A stretch of 64,000 nucleotides of DNA from Calamus simplicifolius (lineage: Eukaryota > Streptophyta > Magnoliopsida > Arecales > Arecaceae). The translations under genes and the position numbers were made by a program. The stretch's first letter is position 1, and each line of letters starts with the position of its first letter. Location of the stretch: positions 570,866-634,865 of the forward strand of contig UESW01004255.1 in NCBI GenBank assembly GCA_900491605.1, in the 5' to 3' direction. This document shows positions 1-10,203 of this stretch, piece after piece. Under the pieces are notes generated by a model that was not told the origin of the DNA, ran no database searches, and saw only the letters and a program-made list of their open reading frames with translations.

Positions 1-780
1 TAAAAAAATTAAAAATAAAACATTGTGACGTAACTTTTTGCATTGCAATTATTTTTAGAAAATTTAATTTTTATGAAATTTAATTATGAAATAAAAATAT
101 TACGATGTAGTCAAATGCATTGCAAATTAATTAAAAATTTAATTATGTTAAATAGCGACGCATTAGCGATGCAATAAATCAGAAAATTAAAAAAAAATTT
201 AAGGTTGCGACGCATGTATAGTGTCGCAATGTTTTTAAAAAATAAATTTTATAAAAAAAATTAAAAATAAAACATTGCGATATAACTTTTGTGTCGCAAT
301 AATTTTTAGAGAATTTAATTTTTATGAAATTTAATCATGAAATAAAAATATTGCGATGCAGTCAAATGCGTTACAAATTAATTAAAAAATTAATTATTTT
401 AAATAGCGATGCATTAGCGATGCAATAAATCAGAAAATTAAAAAAAATTAATTTTAACGTTGCGACCCATGTATTGCGAACTTTTAAAAAAAAATAAATT
501 TTATAAAAACATTAAAAATAAAACATTGCGACGTAACTTCTTACGTCGCTATTATTTTTAGAGAAATTAATTTTTATTAAATTTAATTATGAAATAAAAA
601 TATTGCGACGCATTATCGATGCATTTTTTTAGAAAATAAAAAATATCCTGCCGGATATTGTCATCAAAGTAGCAACGCAATTATTGGCGTCGCTATTTTT
701 CTCAATAAATAAAAAAAATTTGTTAGCGACGCATAATTGAGTCGCTAATCCTTATTATATTTTTTAAAAAAATAGTGAGG
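1..780. repeat. CACTA 5' subterminal repeat region
   Basis: AT-rich DNA of roughly 240-bp near-repeats (compare 1-240, 241-480 and 481-640) with many short GCGACGCA, GCGATGCA or TGCGTCGC-like words in both orientations. In CACTA elements such subterminal motifs bind the transposase. No coding potential was seen. A shorter region with the same words occurs at 8640-8892. Confidence 0.7.
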
Positions 781-798
781 GATTAGCGGCACAAAATT

Positions 799-984
799 GT
801 GTCGCTAATCCCTAATATATATGTTGTCGCGCCCGAACCCCCCCACGGCCTCTTCTTCTTCCTCTCCCTAAACCCTAGCCGCCGTCCCCTCCTCGGCTCC
901 CTCCGCCCCCTCCCCCGGCGCAAGCAACCTACCGGCGGCAACGCCCGGCGTTCATCACCCCCGGCGGCTCCCGATTTCCCAAGG
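799..984 (+). CDS. Putative first exon of the CACTA transcript
   Basis: GC-rich stretch beginning just after the AT-rich subterminal DNA. It includes a CCCTAAACCCTAGCC-type leader common in plant 5' exons and ends at AAG|GTAAGC near 984, a good splice donor. The open frame starting at 799 encodes a Pro/Arg-rich peptide with no family I recognise, so it may be untranslated leader. It is placed in the CACTA element because it sits between subterminal repeats and transposase on the same strand. Confidence 0.35.
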
Positions 985-993
985 TAAGCCCCC

Positions 994-1740
994 GTTTAAA
1001 AAAAAAAAAAGGAAAGTCGGGGTGGGGTTTTTCCCCCACACCTGAGGCCACGGCCACGGCGGCGGCCGTGGCCATCGTCTCAGGCCACGACGCGGCAGTG
1101 GCCGGAGACGATGGCCACGGCCACCGCCTGGCCAGCGGTGGCCTGCCACGGTGGCCAGCCATCGTTTAAAAAAAAAAAAGAAATCGGGGTGGGGTTTTCC
1201 CCCACCCCTGAGGCCACGGCCACGGCGGCGGCCGTGGCCGTCGTCTCAGGCCACGGCGCGGCAATGGCCGGAGACGACGGCCACGCCGCCGCTGTGGCCG
1301 CAGTGGCCTGGCCACGGTGACCAGGTCACCGTTTAAAAAAAAAAAGAAATCGGGGTGGGGTTTTTCCCCCACCCTGAGGCCACGGCAGCGGCCATGGCCA
1401 TCGTCTCAGGCCACGGCGTGGTAGTGGCCGAAGACAATGGCCACGGCCGCCGCCGTGGCCGGCGGTGGCATGGCCACGGTGGCCAGGCCACCGTTTAAAA
1501 AAAAAAGAAATCAGGGTGGGTTTTTCCCCCACCCCTGAGGCCACGGCCATGGCGGCGGCCGTGGCCGTCGTCTCAGGCACGGCAGTGGCCGGAGATGACG
1601 GCCACGCCGCCGTCGTGGCCGGCGGTGGCCTGGCCACCATTTTTTTAAAAAAAAGGAAGTCGGGGTGGGGTTTTTCCCCCACCCCTGAGAACACGGCGGT
1701 GGCCTGCCATGGTGGCCAGGTCACCGTTATTTAAAAAAAA
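994..1740. repeat. GC-rich tandem array, about 165-bp unit, five units plus a partial one
   Basis: Units begin with GTTTAAAAAAAAA at about 994, 1164, 1331, 1493, 1640 and 1727, giving spacings of 170, 167, 162, 147 and 87. Each full unit holds a perfect hairpin (GGGGTGGGG, a short T loop, then CCCCACCCC) and a GGCCACGGC...GCCGTGGCC inverted repeat. Long open frames on both strands here are by-products of the GC-rich repeat. The array lies directly downstream of a splice donor, so it would be intronic in the CACTA transcript. Confidence 0.85.
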
Positions 1741-2283
1741 AGGATGGTGTTTATGAACTTAATTTTAGATGAAATATTATAACAATTTGCATGTGATCTA
1801 GAATCTTGTAATGCATAATTTAAAATCTATTTATTTCTTGAAATAATGTTTATGATATATTATTATTAAAATGCTTATCATGCAATTTATTTGTTTTTGA
1901 TCGTTTAGATGATTAAATTTTTAATGATTTTATATTTCTTTATTACCTGTTATATTTTAGCTTAGCAAATTTTAAATATTTAGTTTTTAAATATTATCAC
2001 AATCATTTTCTTAGAAAATTAGAAAAAAAATTTAGAATATTCATGTTCTTCAATTGAAAGAAATTTGATATAGCAAACCAAATTTGATATAATTCCTCAA
2101 ATTCTAAACCAACCAATCAAAATAAATTCGATATCATGGACGACAAATGATATAGCTCATTTAGAACGTTCTAAATTTAATGCAGAAATATTAAATTTGA
2201 TATAGTGAACTCAGAATCAAGTACTAAATGATATAGCTCATTTTGAGTTATTAGATTGAATTTATATTCAGTTTAGGCCAGGT
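1741..2283. other. AT-rich spacer, no gene seen
   Basis: AT-rich sequence inside the CACTA element, probably intron. A loose repeated AAATTTGATATAG word occurs around 2065-2240. I see no exon, RNA gene or recognisable repeat family. Confidence 0.5.
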
Positions 2284-3260
2284 TGAATCCATTTTTACTT
2301 ATGGTTGGAGCACTTCTGGGCGTCTGGCATGCCCTCATTGCATGCATGATTCAGATGCATTTACATTGCAGAAGAGTGGTAAGCAGTCATGGTTTGATAA
2401 TCATAGAAAGTTCTTGCCTTCGAATCATCCTTATAGGCGAACTTTATCGCCTTCTGGAAGAACAAAGCAGTCACAAAATTTACCGAACCGGTTAGGTCTG
2501 GCACAGATATATTTGACACTATAGAGCATTTGGGGTTGAGGTATGCTTGGGAACCAGATGCAGACAGAATAAATGGCCGTATATGTAAAGAACATAACCG
2601 GAAGAAGCGGAGCATTTTTTGGGATTTGCCGTATTGAAGCACAAATCTCATCCGGCACAACTTGGATGTTATGCATATTGAGAAAAATTTCTTTGATAAC
2701 ATATTTAACACGGTACTAAACATCCCGGGAAAAACCAAAGACACTGCAAAGTCGAGAGAAGAACTTAATCAGTATTGCAGAAGAGGTGATTTGAAAAGGA
2801 ATGCTGACGGGACCTATCCTAAAGCCTGTTACACTCTTGACAAAAATCTACGAGAAGTTTTATGTAACTGGATTAGAGGATTAAAATTTCCTGATGGTTA
2901 TGCTTCAAATATCGGTAAGTGTGTGGACATGCATAAGCTCAAGTTGTTTGGCATGAAGAGTCATGACTGTCATATTTTCATGCAACGGTTATTGCCCATA
3001 GCTTTTCGTGAGTTGCTTCCGCAACATGTGTGGAAGGCATTGACAGAGCTCAGCTTGTTCTTTAAGGAGTTATCTGCCGCAGTCATTACTTGTGCATCCA
3101 TGGAAAAGCTTAAGGAGGAAATTCCAATTATTTTATGCAAGCTGGAGCGAATATTTCCTCCAAGTTTTTTTGACTCAATGGAGCATTTGCCGGTTCACTT
3201 GCCATACGAAGCACGTATAGCTGGTCCCGTGCAGTATCGCTAGATGTATCCTTTCGAGAG
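2284..3260 (+). pseudogene. TNP2-type CACTA transposase, N-terminal and central part
   Basis: Conceptual translation gives transposase family 'tnp2' sequence: a zinc-binding CPHCMHDSDAF-like stretch, a run beginning SWFDNHRKFLP, and the hallmark DVMHIEKNFFDNIFNTVL at about 2662-2715. DUF4218-type sequence follows, with HKLKLFGMKSHDCHIFMQ near 2934-2985 and the LPIAFRELLP block. Two in-frame stops replace tryptophans: TGA at 2635-2637 and TAG at 3241-3243. The exon ends at GAGAG|GTAAAC (3260), followed by a short intron to 3356. The product would bind subterminal motifs and excise the element. The family call is firm; activity is very unlikely. Confidence 0.88.
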
Positions 3261-3356
3261 GTAAACACCTAAATCAGTAATACATGTTGACATTTCAAAT
3301 ATTATTTTATTTATGCGAGGAAGTTGGTTTATTTATATTTTCAACTTTACATATAG

Positions 3357-3361
3357 GTATC
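3357..3361. repeat. Left target site duplication of solo LTR (GTATC)
   Basis: GTATC occurs at 3357-3361 and again at 5518-5522, directly flanking the inserted LTR. Removing the insertion and one copy restores the transposase reading frame across the exon start. Confidence 0.85.
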
Positions 3362-4092
3362 GTTGCCCAGATGTAGTAACCCAAGAGGGGGTGAATTGGG
3401 TTATTTAAAAATTTAATAGCTATGCAGATGAATGTGCTTTTAACCCTAATTTAGATTTACAGCGGTGAAGTGGAGTGCACAGAATAATATCAACACAAAA
3501 ACAAGCAATCACAAACACACAGAAATTTATAGTGGTTCGGTGCCAAACTCAGCACCTACATCCACTCCCCAAAACCTTTGGGAATTCCACTAATTGTATC
3601 ACAACGATTACAACCTCTAGCCGAACCAGGCTAGCCCTCTTGTTTATACGGCACAAGACAGCCAAAAACCCCTAGCCAAACCTAGGCTAGTCCTCTTGTT
3701 TCACGGCACAAGGAAGCCAAGAACCCCTAGCCAAACCTAGGCTAGTCCTCTTGTTTAAATGGCACAAGGAAGCCAACAAACCATGGTTCACTAACCCTTT
3801 TACAAGATAATCAGAGTATGTAAAGAAGAAGCTCCTACAAAGAGCAAATATTCAGAATATACTTTACAACTTTTTGAAGCAATAAACTCAGCAATAAATG
3901 AACTCGGTTGGAGCAGCTGGAGTCTTGAATGCTTGAAAAGCTTCAATGATTCGGACGACCTTTCGGAGCAAGGAATGAGCTTGAATGCACAGTAACCACT
4001 CAACAAATATTCACTCAAGGCTCTTTTCTTGGATTTTTCTCTCTTTGAAATTTCTTTTCAAAAATCATCGTCAAGGTGTGCTTCTAATCCCA

Positions 4093-4104
4093 GCTATTTA
4101 TAAC
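4093..4104 (-). promoter_or_regulatory. Probable LTR TATA box (- strand)
   Basis: The - strand reads GTTATAAATAGC. It lies between the palindrome array (upstream on the - strand) and the conserved TTATAGTGGTTCGG block (downstream), the same relative place as the TATA boxes in the full-length element's LTRs. Confidence 0.6.
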
Positions 4105-4394
4105 CATCTAACAAGAAAATATCCGTTAGATACATAAGAAATAAATGGAAATAATAACGGGAAGAAAATATAACCGTTAAACATATTTCCCTTAAGCATT
4201 GAATGCAGATCTCCATTTGAGGAAGGATGAGCACTGTAAAAATTCAAAAATCAAAAGTTAACTATGGCTTGAAATAGCAATAGAGAGAGAAAGAGAGAAA
4301 GAAAAACTCTTTTAGGCGGCGGTGGACTGAAAGAGAGAAGCTCCAGGTAGCTGAGAAATGAATGCAATCGTCCAAGAGTAAAACAATAACCCCC

Positions 4395-5357
4395 AGCTAG
4401 CTAATCAGTTAGCTAACCAGAGAGGTCATAACAAAAGAAACATTCTGAGACAGCACGTTAGTTAGCTCGGCAGCTAACTCGCCAGCTAACTCCATTTGAA
4501 ATCCAAACGGCTGCAGGAGAGATAGGATAGCTAGTTAGCTGAATAGCTAACTAAAGAATGGCCAGTTAGCTCACGAGCTAACTAGAAGCAAAAATACTAT
4601 GCTATCCGTCCAGCTTAGTTAGCTCTCCAGCTAACTGAGCAAAAAGGCAGCCAGTCAACTAAATAAAGTAGCTAACTCTCCAGCTAACTAGCCAACCGGC
4701 AGCTAGCTCTCCAGTTAACTAAAATTTAAATCCATTCGGCTGCAACATTCCCTGTGAAAAATAGTTAGCTAACCAGTTAGCTCCAGGATGAAATAGTTAG
4801 CTAAGCAGTTAACTAAAAGAAACGTCAACTAGCTAGAAGGAGTTACAGTTAACTAACAAGACATCCAGCCAGCTAGCTAAAATGGAAGGGTGTTCGGCCA
4901 AACCACTGTGACAGGATTTTTAGTTAGCTGAAAGGAATTCCAGCTAGCTAACCAGTTAGCTCACCAGTTAACTAAAATAAAGGACGTTCGGCCAGGCACC
5001 TGAGACAAGTTCCTTAGTTAGCTGAAAGAGCTTCAGCTAGCTAACAAACTAACTCACCAGTTAGCTGAAATAAAGGGATGTTCGGCCAGGCAACTGTGAC
5101 AGGAATTTTAGTTAGCTGAAAGGGCTCCAGCTAGCTAACAAACTAACTCATCAGTTAGCTAAATAAAGGGACGTTCGGCCATCTTACTGAGACAAGTGTT
5201 TTAGTTAGCTGAAGAAACTTCAGCTAGCTAACAAGCTAGCTAGACAGCTAGCTAAAATGCAAGACGGTTCGGCCCATACACTGAGAAACTTTCCCAGCTA
5301 GCTGAAAGTCGTGCCAGTTAGCTAAATAGACTAACAAGCTAACTAACCAGTTAACTC
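4395..5357. repeat. Array of about 39 AGYTARCT palindromes in the solo LTR
   Basis: By eye about 39 octamers of the self-complementary form AGYTARCT (AGTTAGCT, AGCTAACT, AGCTAGCT, AGTTAACT) fall within about 960 bp. A looser higher-order unit of roughly 90-115 bp, marked by GTTCGGCCA and CTGAGACAAG words, repeats from about 4890 to 5290. The array lies upstream of the putative TATA box on the - strand. Confidence 0.85.
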
Positions 5358-5517
5358 CAAGGCTAATAATCATATTCAAAGCAAATTAAATGAAGTACTT
5401 TCTTACCAGTCAATTTTGCATGAAGATACTTACTTGCAAGGCGACCGAACTTCCCTGTATCAATCTTAGAATTGCTTAATTTATTTTGTAATCATCAAAA
5501 TCAATCTGGGGTCAACA

Positions 5518-5838
5518 GTATCTTAAGAAGTTAAAAAATAATGTGCGGAATAAGGCAAGGGTTGAAGGTTCTATATGCAATGCACACTTGGTTGAAAAAG
5601 TTTCAGCTTTTGCCTTGCATTACTTTGAGGGTCACGTTCATACGAGGACCCGCAATCTTGGTCATAACGATGACATATGTGTGGACGAAGGAGAACCTTC
5701 TGACGGTAGAATATCAATATTTAAAAGTATCGGCCATTCATTTGGAAGGCAGAAGTTAAGGCAATTAAGCGATGTGGAGTATAATGCAGCACATTATTAC
5801 ATCCTAATGAACTGTAGAGAAGTCGACCCATACATTGA
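5518..5838 (+). pseudogene. TNP2-type transposase continuation (DUF4218 end)
   Basis: After the solo LTR the transposase frame resumes at GTATCTTAAGAAG and encodes YLKKLKNNVRNKARVEGSIC, then FALHYFEGHVHTRTRN, typical of the DUF4218 segment of CACTA transposases. The exon ends near 5838 before GTAAGT. Degraded later exons follow at about 5949-6050 and 6118-6300, where frame breaks and stops are visible. Part of the same broken gene as 2284-3260. Confidence 0.85.
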
Positions 5839-6169
5839 GTAAGTATATGTACAGTTCATTAATTGCTTAATTAGAACTTCTACTTTAAATTATAAAATAC
5901 CATACTATTTAATTGCTAATAGAAGTTTTAATTGTTATAATCTTTTAAGGATGTATTGTGATAGACAATCCCAGTATCAGTCAAATTGCCATTGGGCAGA
6001 AGTTATAAACGGAGTTCGCTTATTGGTTTTATGAATTTGTGAGTATTATTACTCAATCAATTACAATAATGGCTTTTATTTTTTAAATTTATTGTTAATA
6101 GCTTATTAATTTATAGGTAAACGGTCCATGGTTCATAACCGATAATATTTTCATTAAATGCCTAACATA

Positions 6170-6848
6170 GTGGCCATTGAAGACTGTAACTACCTATACT
6201 GGCTATTTTGTTAATGGATACAAATTTCAAATTGAACGACTAGCATGTTCAAGAGGGACGTAAAATTGGGGCGTATGTGTTAAAGGAGAAAGTGCTGGAG
6301 CAAATATGCAGGATTATTACGGAAAGTTAGTAGAGGTGGTCAAAGTTGAATATCCCGGTTTGCCTATGAAACGAACTGTATTGTTTCGTTGTGATTGGTT
6401 TGATCCGACAATTCTTGTCGGTAAAAGGGTTCATAACGACTACAATCTAGTTGAAGTAAATCATCGACGAAGATTGCAGAAATATGACCCATTCATTCTT
6501 GCATCCCAAGCTCAGCAAGTGTTTTACTACGGATATCCAAGTTTGCGCAACGACAAGCGAGATTGGTGGGCTGTTTCTAAAATCGTTCCACGTTCAACAA
6601 TCATATTAGATGAGAGTTCATCAAGTCAATCAACTGAGTGCCCCGCATTTCAAGATGATGAGATGAAAATGCATGCAATTGAGGACGACACAAGGGCTCC
6701 TGAAACATCACTTAGAGATCCAAATGGTGATGTCCAAGAAATTAAGGATGCAAACGTTCGGTTTCCTTCCGATGATAATGAAACTGAATCACAGTCCGAT
6801 ACAGCATCGTGTGAACCAACATTTCACGAAACAAATGACACTGATTAA
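6170..6848 (+). pseudogene. CACTA transposase C-terminal part (DUF4216)
   Basis: From 6306 an open stretch of 180 codons contains VVLFRCDW-like sequence (LFRCDWFDPT near 6382-6411) and DPFILASQAQQVFYYGYP near 6488-6541, both diagnostic of DUF4216 at the C-terminus of TNP2-type transposases. Upstream, in the same gene, YTGYFVNGYKFQIERLACSR is visible at about 6194-6256 but is followed by a stop and a frame change before 6306. The tail (residues 100-180) is acidic and Ser-rich and ends at TAA 6846-6848. Confidence 0.8.
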
Positions 6849-6957
6849 AGATATAGGTTCATTCAATTTCGATTTATTTTTATAAGTGTTTAATTTTTGT
6901 ATGTTTATTAATTATTCATAATTATATTGCATTGCATTAATCTTTAATATTTACAAT

Positions 6958-8320
6958 ATGACGGACCGAGGTAGATCTACCCTTGATGACGCCCCTGCTG
7001 CGTCACATCCCACTACCAGGCCTGACGCAAGGACTTCCGCCTCTCCAGGCGTCGATGCTCACCCTATATTTTCCTCTACCCGATCGGCGCAGACCTCTGA
7101 GAGTTCTTCTATGGTCGGTCGCATCGTACTTCGATTGGATACCGATGGAATGTAAGTATATACTAATTGTAACTATATGTTTATGTTTTTAAGTTAATTA
7201 CTTATTTTAATTAGTTTTTTAACAGCTTTATTGAGCAGCATACTGTATCGAGCCGGATCAGCTCTATATTTCAGAGCCGTGCTGATCCCAGTGGCTACGA
7301 TTGGCACCATGTATATGCGGCCACGAGGGAGTTTTATTTTTCAGAGTTTCAGGTAAACTGTTTAAATACATTTTATAACTGATATAAAATTTTCTTATCT
7401 TTATATATTCTAAAACTAACTGTTTATTTCAATACAGAAAAAGTTTACGTGGGACCCTACCATCCATGATGCCATTAGGGCAGCATGGAATGCTCTTGCG
7501 GCACGCCGATACTCGACATGCTTTATCATTGGAGGAGTTCGGGTGACCGTCCAGGGCATGTGCCGGAGGGTATTTGGGCCAGCTGGCAGCAGGCGTGGCA
7601 GTCCGAGGCATGGATCATGAGGTATGCATCAGCCAGCACGAACCGCCGATATGAGAAGGGCAATCGTGGCATGGGCCTCTCCTGTCACACTACTGGTTCC
7701 ATTTCTATTCAGGAGCACATGCGTCGTATGGTAAGAAACCATAAACAATTTAAATAATAATTTAGTCATTAACAAATACTTGCATTTATATTTTTTCTTC
7801 TGCTTTTGTAGTCCGAGCAGGAGGGCAGAGATCCTGGTAAGTTTCGTCTATTTAGGGCGACACACCAGGAAGGACGGTTCCTGGGTCGATACACGATCAC
7901 GGGAGATTAGGGTAAGAAATTAGATTTATATTTTATTTATTTAATTTCTAATATTTTATTTAGCTTTATATATTGATTCATTTGTCATTGATTTTATAAC
8001 TCAAAGGCACGAGTCGAGGAGCTGCAGTCTCAGGCTTCGCAGGTCGACTCTACTGATGGGGGGCTGCCTGTCGAACTCACCAGAGGAGAGTCGACGTGTG
8101 TTTTTGGAGGCTGTTGGTGCCCAGCCGCAAGACCGTAGGGTCAATGGTTTGGGCACCAGAGCTTTCAGATATTTTTCCCATCAGGGCTCCAGTTCACGTG
8201 GTTCTGGCAATATTCCTTCCGAGCAGATAGACGACATCCGGAGATCTATCAAGGAGGAAGTTCGCGAGGAGGTTCGGGAGGAGCTCTCAGAGATAAGAGA
8301 GCATATGCGTCAGTTGTAGA
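6958..8320 (+). pseudogene. Ptta/En-Spm-type second CACTA protein
   Basis: Exons: 6958-7153 (Ser/Thr/Pro-rich start, donor GTAAGT), about 7226-7351 (FIEQHTVSSRISSIFQSR...), about 7440-7731 and about 7812-7909, then a last part from about 8009 to 8320. The third exon shows KKFTWDPTIHDAIRAAWN, then in another frame HVPEGIWASWQQAWQSEAW and TTGSISIQEHMRRM, the pattern of plant transposase Ptta/En/Spm proteins. A one-base loss near 7511 shifts the frame. The fourth exon ends in a stop and the fifth is also frame-shifted. The C-terminal part (8056-8319) ends in a charged EEVREEVREEL coiled coil. In the family this accessory protein helps transposition. Confidence 0.78.
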
Positions 8321-8639
8321 TTTAGTTCGTCACCTGTCGCATGGCTCATCCCAGCCTCCGCAGCCTCCACAGCCGCCTGCAGACACATGATATTTTTTTT
8401 TCACTACTTGATGTATTTTTTTTTTATTTTTTATTTTGTTTTGTATATGAACATTTTAAATAATTAATAAAATAAATTTTTATCTTTTTAAAAATTTTGT
8501 AATGGTTGTTTTGGTCAATTGTATTAGCAATTACATTGTATTAGCAAGTTTAATTTATATTATTTAATTTTTTTAAATAAATAAATTGATTTACTTTAAA
8601 AATTAAAAATTAATTTATATTGCTTTTTTAAAAAATAAA
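8321..8639. other. AT-rich 3' region of the CACTA element, no gene seen
   Basis: A short Pro/Gln-rich remnant of the preceding gene at 8330-8390 (CAGCCTCCGCAGCCTCCAC) is followed by AT-rich sequence with no coding potential. Confidence 0.5.
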
Positions 8640-8892
8640 TTAATTAATTAGTGACGCTATTTTTTATCGCAATTAATTTAAAAAATTAATAATTATGTTA
8701 TTTTAATTTTTTTAAAAAAATAAATTAACTAGTTAGCGACGCAATTGTGACAAGATTTTATGTTGCAAATATTTTAAAAAAAATATTTTTAATATAGCGA
8801 TGCATTAGTATGCATCACAATTATTTTTAAAAAATTAAAAATTATTTTATTTTATTTTTTTAAAATATAAATTTTTTAATTAGCGATGCTAT
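8640..8892. repeat. CACTA 3' subterminal repeat region
   Basis: AT-rich stretch with GTGACGC, GCGACGCAATTGTGAC, GCGATGCATTAG and GCGATGC words matching those at 1-780. It ends abruptly where the 85-bp satellite starts. No CACTA-type terminus was found. Confidence 0.65.
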
Positions 8893-10189
8893 TTTTTGGA
8901 TCTCGGACCGATAGACCACAACCGATCTTGGACCATTGCGATCGGTCCGATCACCGATGATCCGATGGTTACGATCGATCCAAGCCCTAATCCCGATCGG
9001 CCACGACCGATCTCGGAACGTTTCGATCGGTCCGATCGCCGATGATCCGACTGTTGCGATCGATCCAAGCCCTGATCCAGATCGGCCATGACCGATCTCG
9101 GACCGTGGCGATCGGTCCGATCGCCGATGATCCGACGGTTGCGATCGATCCAAGCCCTGATCCTGATTGGCCATGATAGATCTCGAACTGTGGCGATCGA
9201 TTCGATCGTCGACGATCCAATGGTTGGGATCGATCAAAGACCTGATCCCGATCGGTCACGACCGATCTCGGATCATGTCGATCGAACCAATCGCCGACGA
9301 TCCAACCATTGCGATCAATCCAAGCCCTGATCCCGATTGGCCACGACCGATCTCGAACCATGGCGACCAGTCCGATCGCCGATGATCCGACGGTTGCGAT
9401 TGATCAAAGCCCTGATCCCGATCGGCCACGACCGATCTCGGACCATGGCGATCGGTCCGATCGCCGACAATTTGATGGTTTTGATCGATCCAAGCCCTGA
9501 TCCCGATTATCCGATTGATCCGATTGATCCGATCGGTTCGATCGCCGATTATCCGACGGTTGCGATCGATCAAAGCCCTTATCCCGATCGGCCATGACCG
9601 ATCTCAGATCGTGGCGATTGGTCCAATCGCCAACGATCCGACGGTTGCGATCGATCCAAGCCCTGATCCTGATCGGCCACATCCTATCTCAGACCGTTGC
9701 AATCGGTCCGATTGCCGATGATCCGACGGTTGCAATCGATCCAAGCCCTGATCCCGATTGGCCACGACCGATCTCGGACCATGGCGATCGGTCCGATCGC
9801 CGACGATCCGATGGTTGCGATCGATCCAAGCCGTGATCAAGATCGACCACGACCAATCTCGGACCGTTGCGATCGGTTCGATCGCCGACGATCCGACGGT
9901 TGCGATTGATCCAAGCTCTGATCCCGATTGACCACGATCGATCTCGGACCGTTGCGATCGGTCCGATCGTCGACGATCCGATGGTTGCGATCGATCTAAG
10001 CCCTCATCTCGATCGGCCACGACCGATCTCGGACCGTTGCGATCGTTCTAATCGCCGATGATCCGATGGTTGCGATCGATCCAAGCCCTGATCCCGATCA
10101 ACCACGATTGATCTCGGACCGTGGCAATCGGTTCGATCGCCGAGGATCCGACGGTTGCGATCGATCCAAGCCCTGATCCCGATCGGCCA
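8893..10189. repeat. 85-bp tandem repeat, about 15 units
   Basis: The anchor word CAAGCCCTGATC recurs at about 8981, 9066, 9151, 9235, 9321, 9405, 9491, 9571, 9657, 9742, 9827, 9912, 9997, 10082 and 10167, a period of 84-86 except one 80-bp unit with a local GATCCGATT expansion near 9510. Units are rich in CGATCGGTCCGATCGCCGA and GATC. Overlapping open frames on both strands are repeat artefacts, not genes. The array ends in an assembly gap, so its true length is unknown. Confidence 0.95.
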
Positions 10190-10203
10190 NNNNNNNNNNN
10201 NNN
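10190..10203. other. Assembly gap (14 N)
   Basis: Fourteen N characters follow the satellite directly. The sequence after the gap is unrelated to the satellite, so repeat units or a transposon end may be missing here. Confidence 0.99.

Larger units (their letters stand above)
3362..5517 (-). mobile_element. Solo LTR of a Sirevirus-like Copia retrotransposon
   Basis: A 2156-bp insertion with no internal coding region, flanked by 5-bp repeats (GTATC). Its left end, GTTGCCCAGATG...AACCCAAGAGGGGGTGAATTGGG, matches the left end of the full-length Copia LTR at 50349 and 59191. Its right end, ATCATCAAAATCAA...CAACA, matches the right end of the same LTRs. A conserved block TTATAGTGGTTCGGTG near 3528 is shared too. 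It therefore represents a related but distinct LTR family, left after recombination between two LTRs. By analogy its transcription direction is minus. The first base pair of the LTR is altered from the expected TG. Confidence 0.85.
1..8892 (+). mobile_element. CACTA (En/Spm) DNA transposon, decayed, left end outside window
   Basis: The stretch has the usual CACTA layout. AT-rich subterminal DNA with a scattered GCGACGCA/TGCGTCGC motif lies at both sides (1-780 and 8640-8892). A GC-rich first exon with a splice donor comes next, then a TNP2-type transposase with DUF4218 and DUF4216 parts, then a second Ptta-like protein. The same motif on both flanks ties the parts together. The left terminus lies before the window. 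The right terminus is not found, because the sequence passes directly into an 85-bp satellite at about 8893. Both proteins contain stops or frameshifts and a solo LTR sits inside the transposase, so the element is not autonomous. Confidence 0.85.

Noticed and set aside
1111..1734. Ala/Pro-rich frames in the 165-bp array
   Set aside because: GC-rich tandem repeat artefacts on both strands, following a splice donor.
8860..10061. Many overlapping Arg/Asp/Ser-rich frames on both strands
   Set aside because: All come from the 85-bp satellite, which lacks stops in several frames. There is no gene structure.
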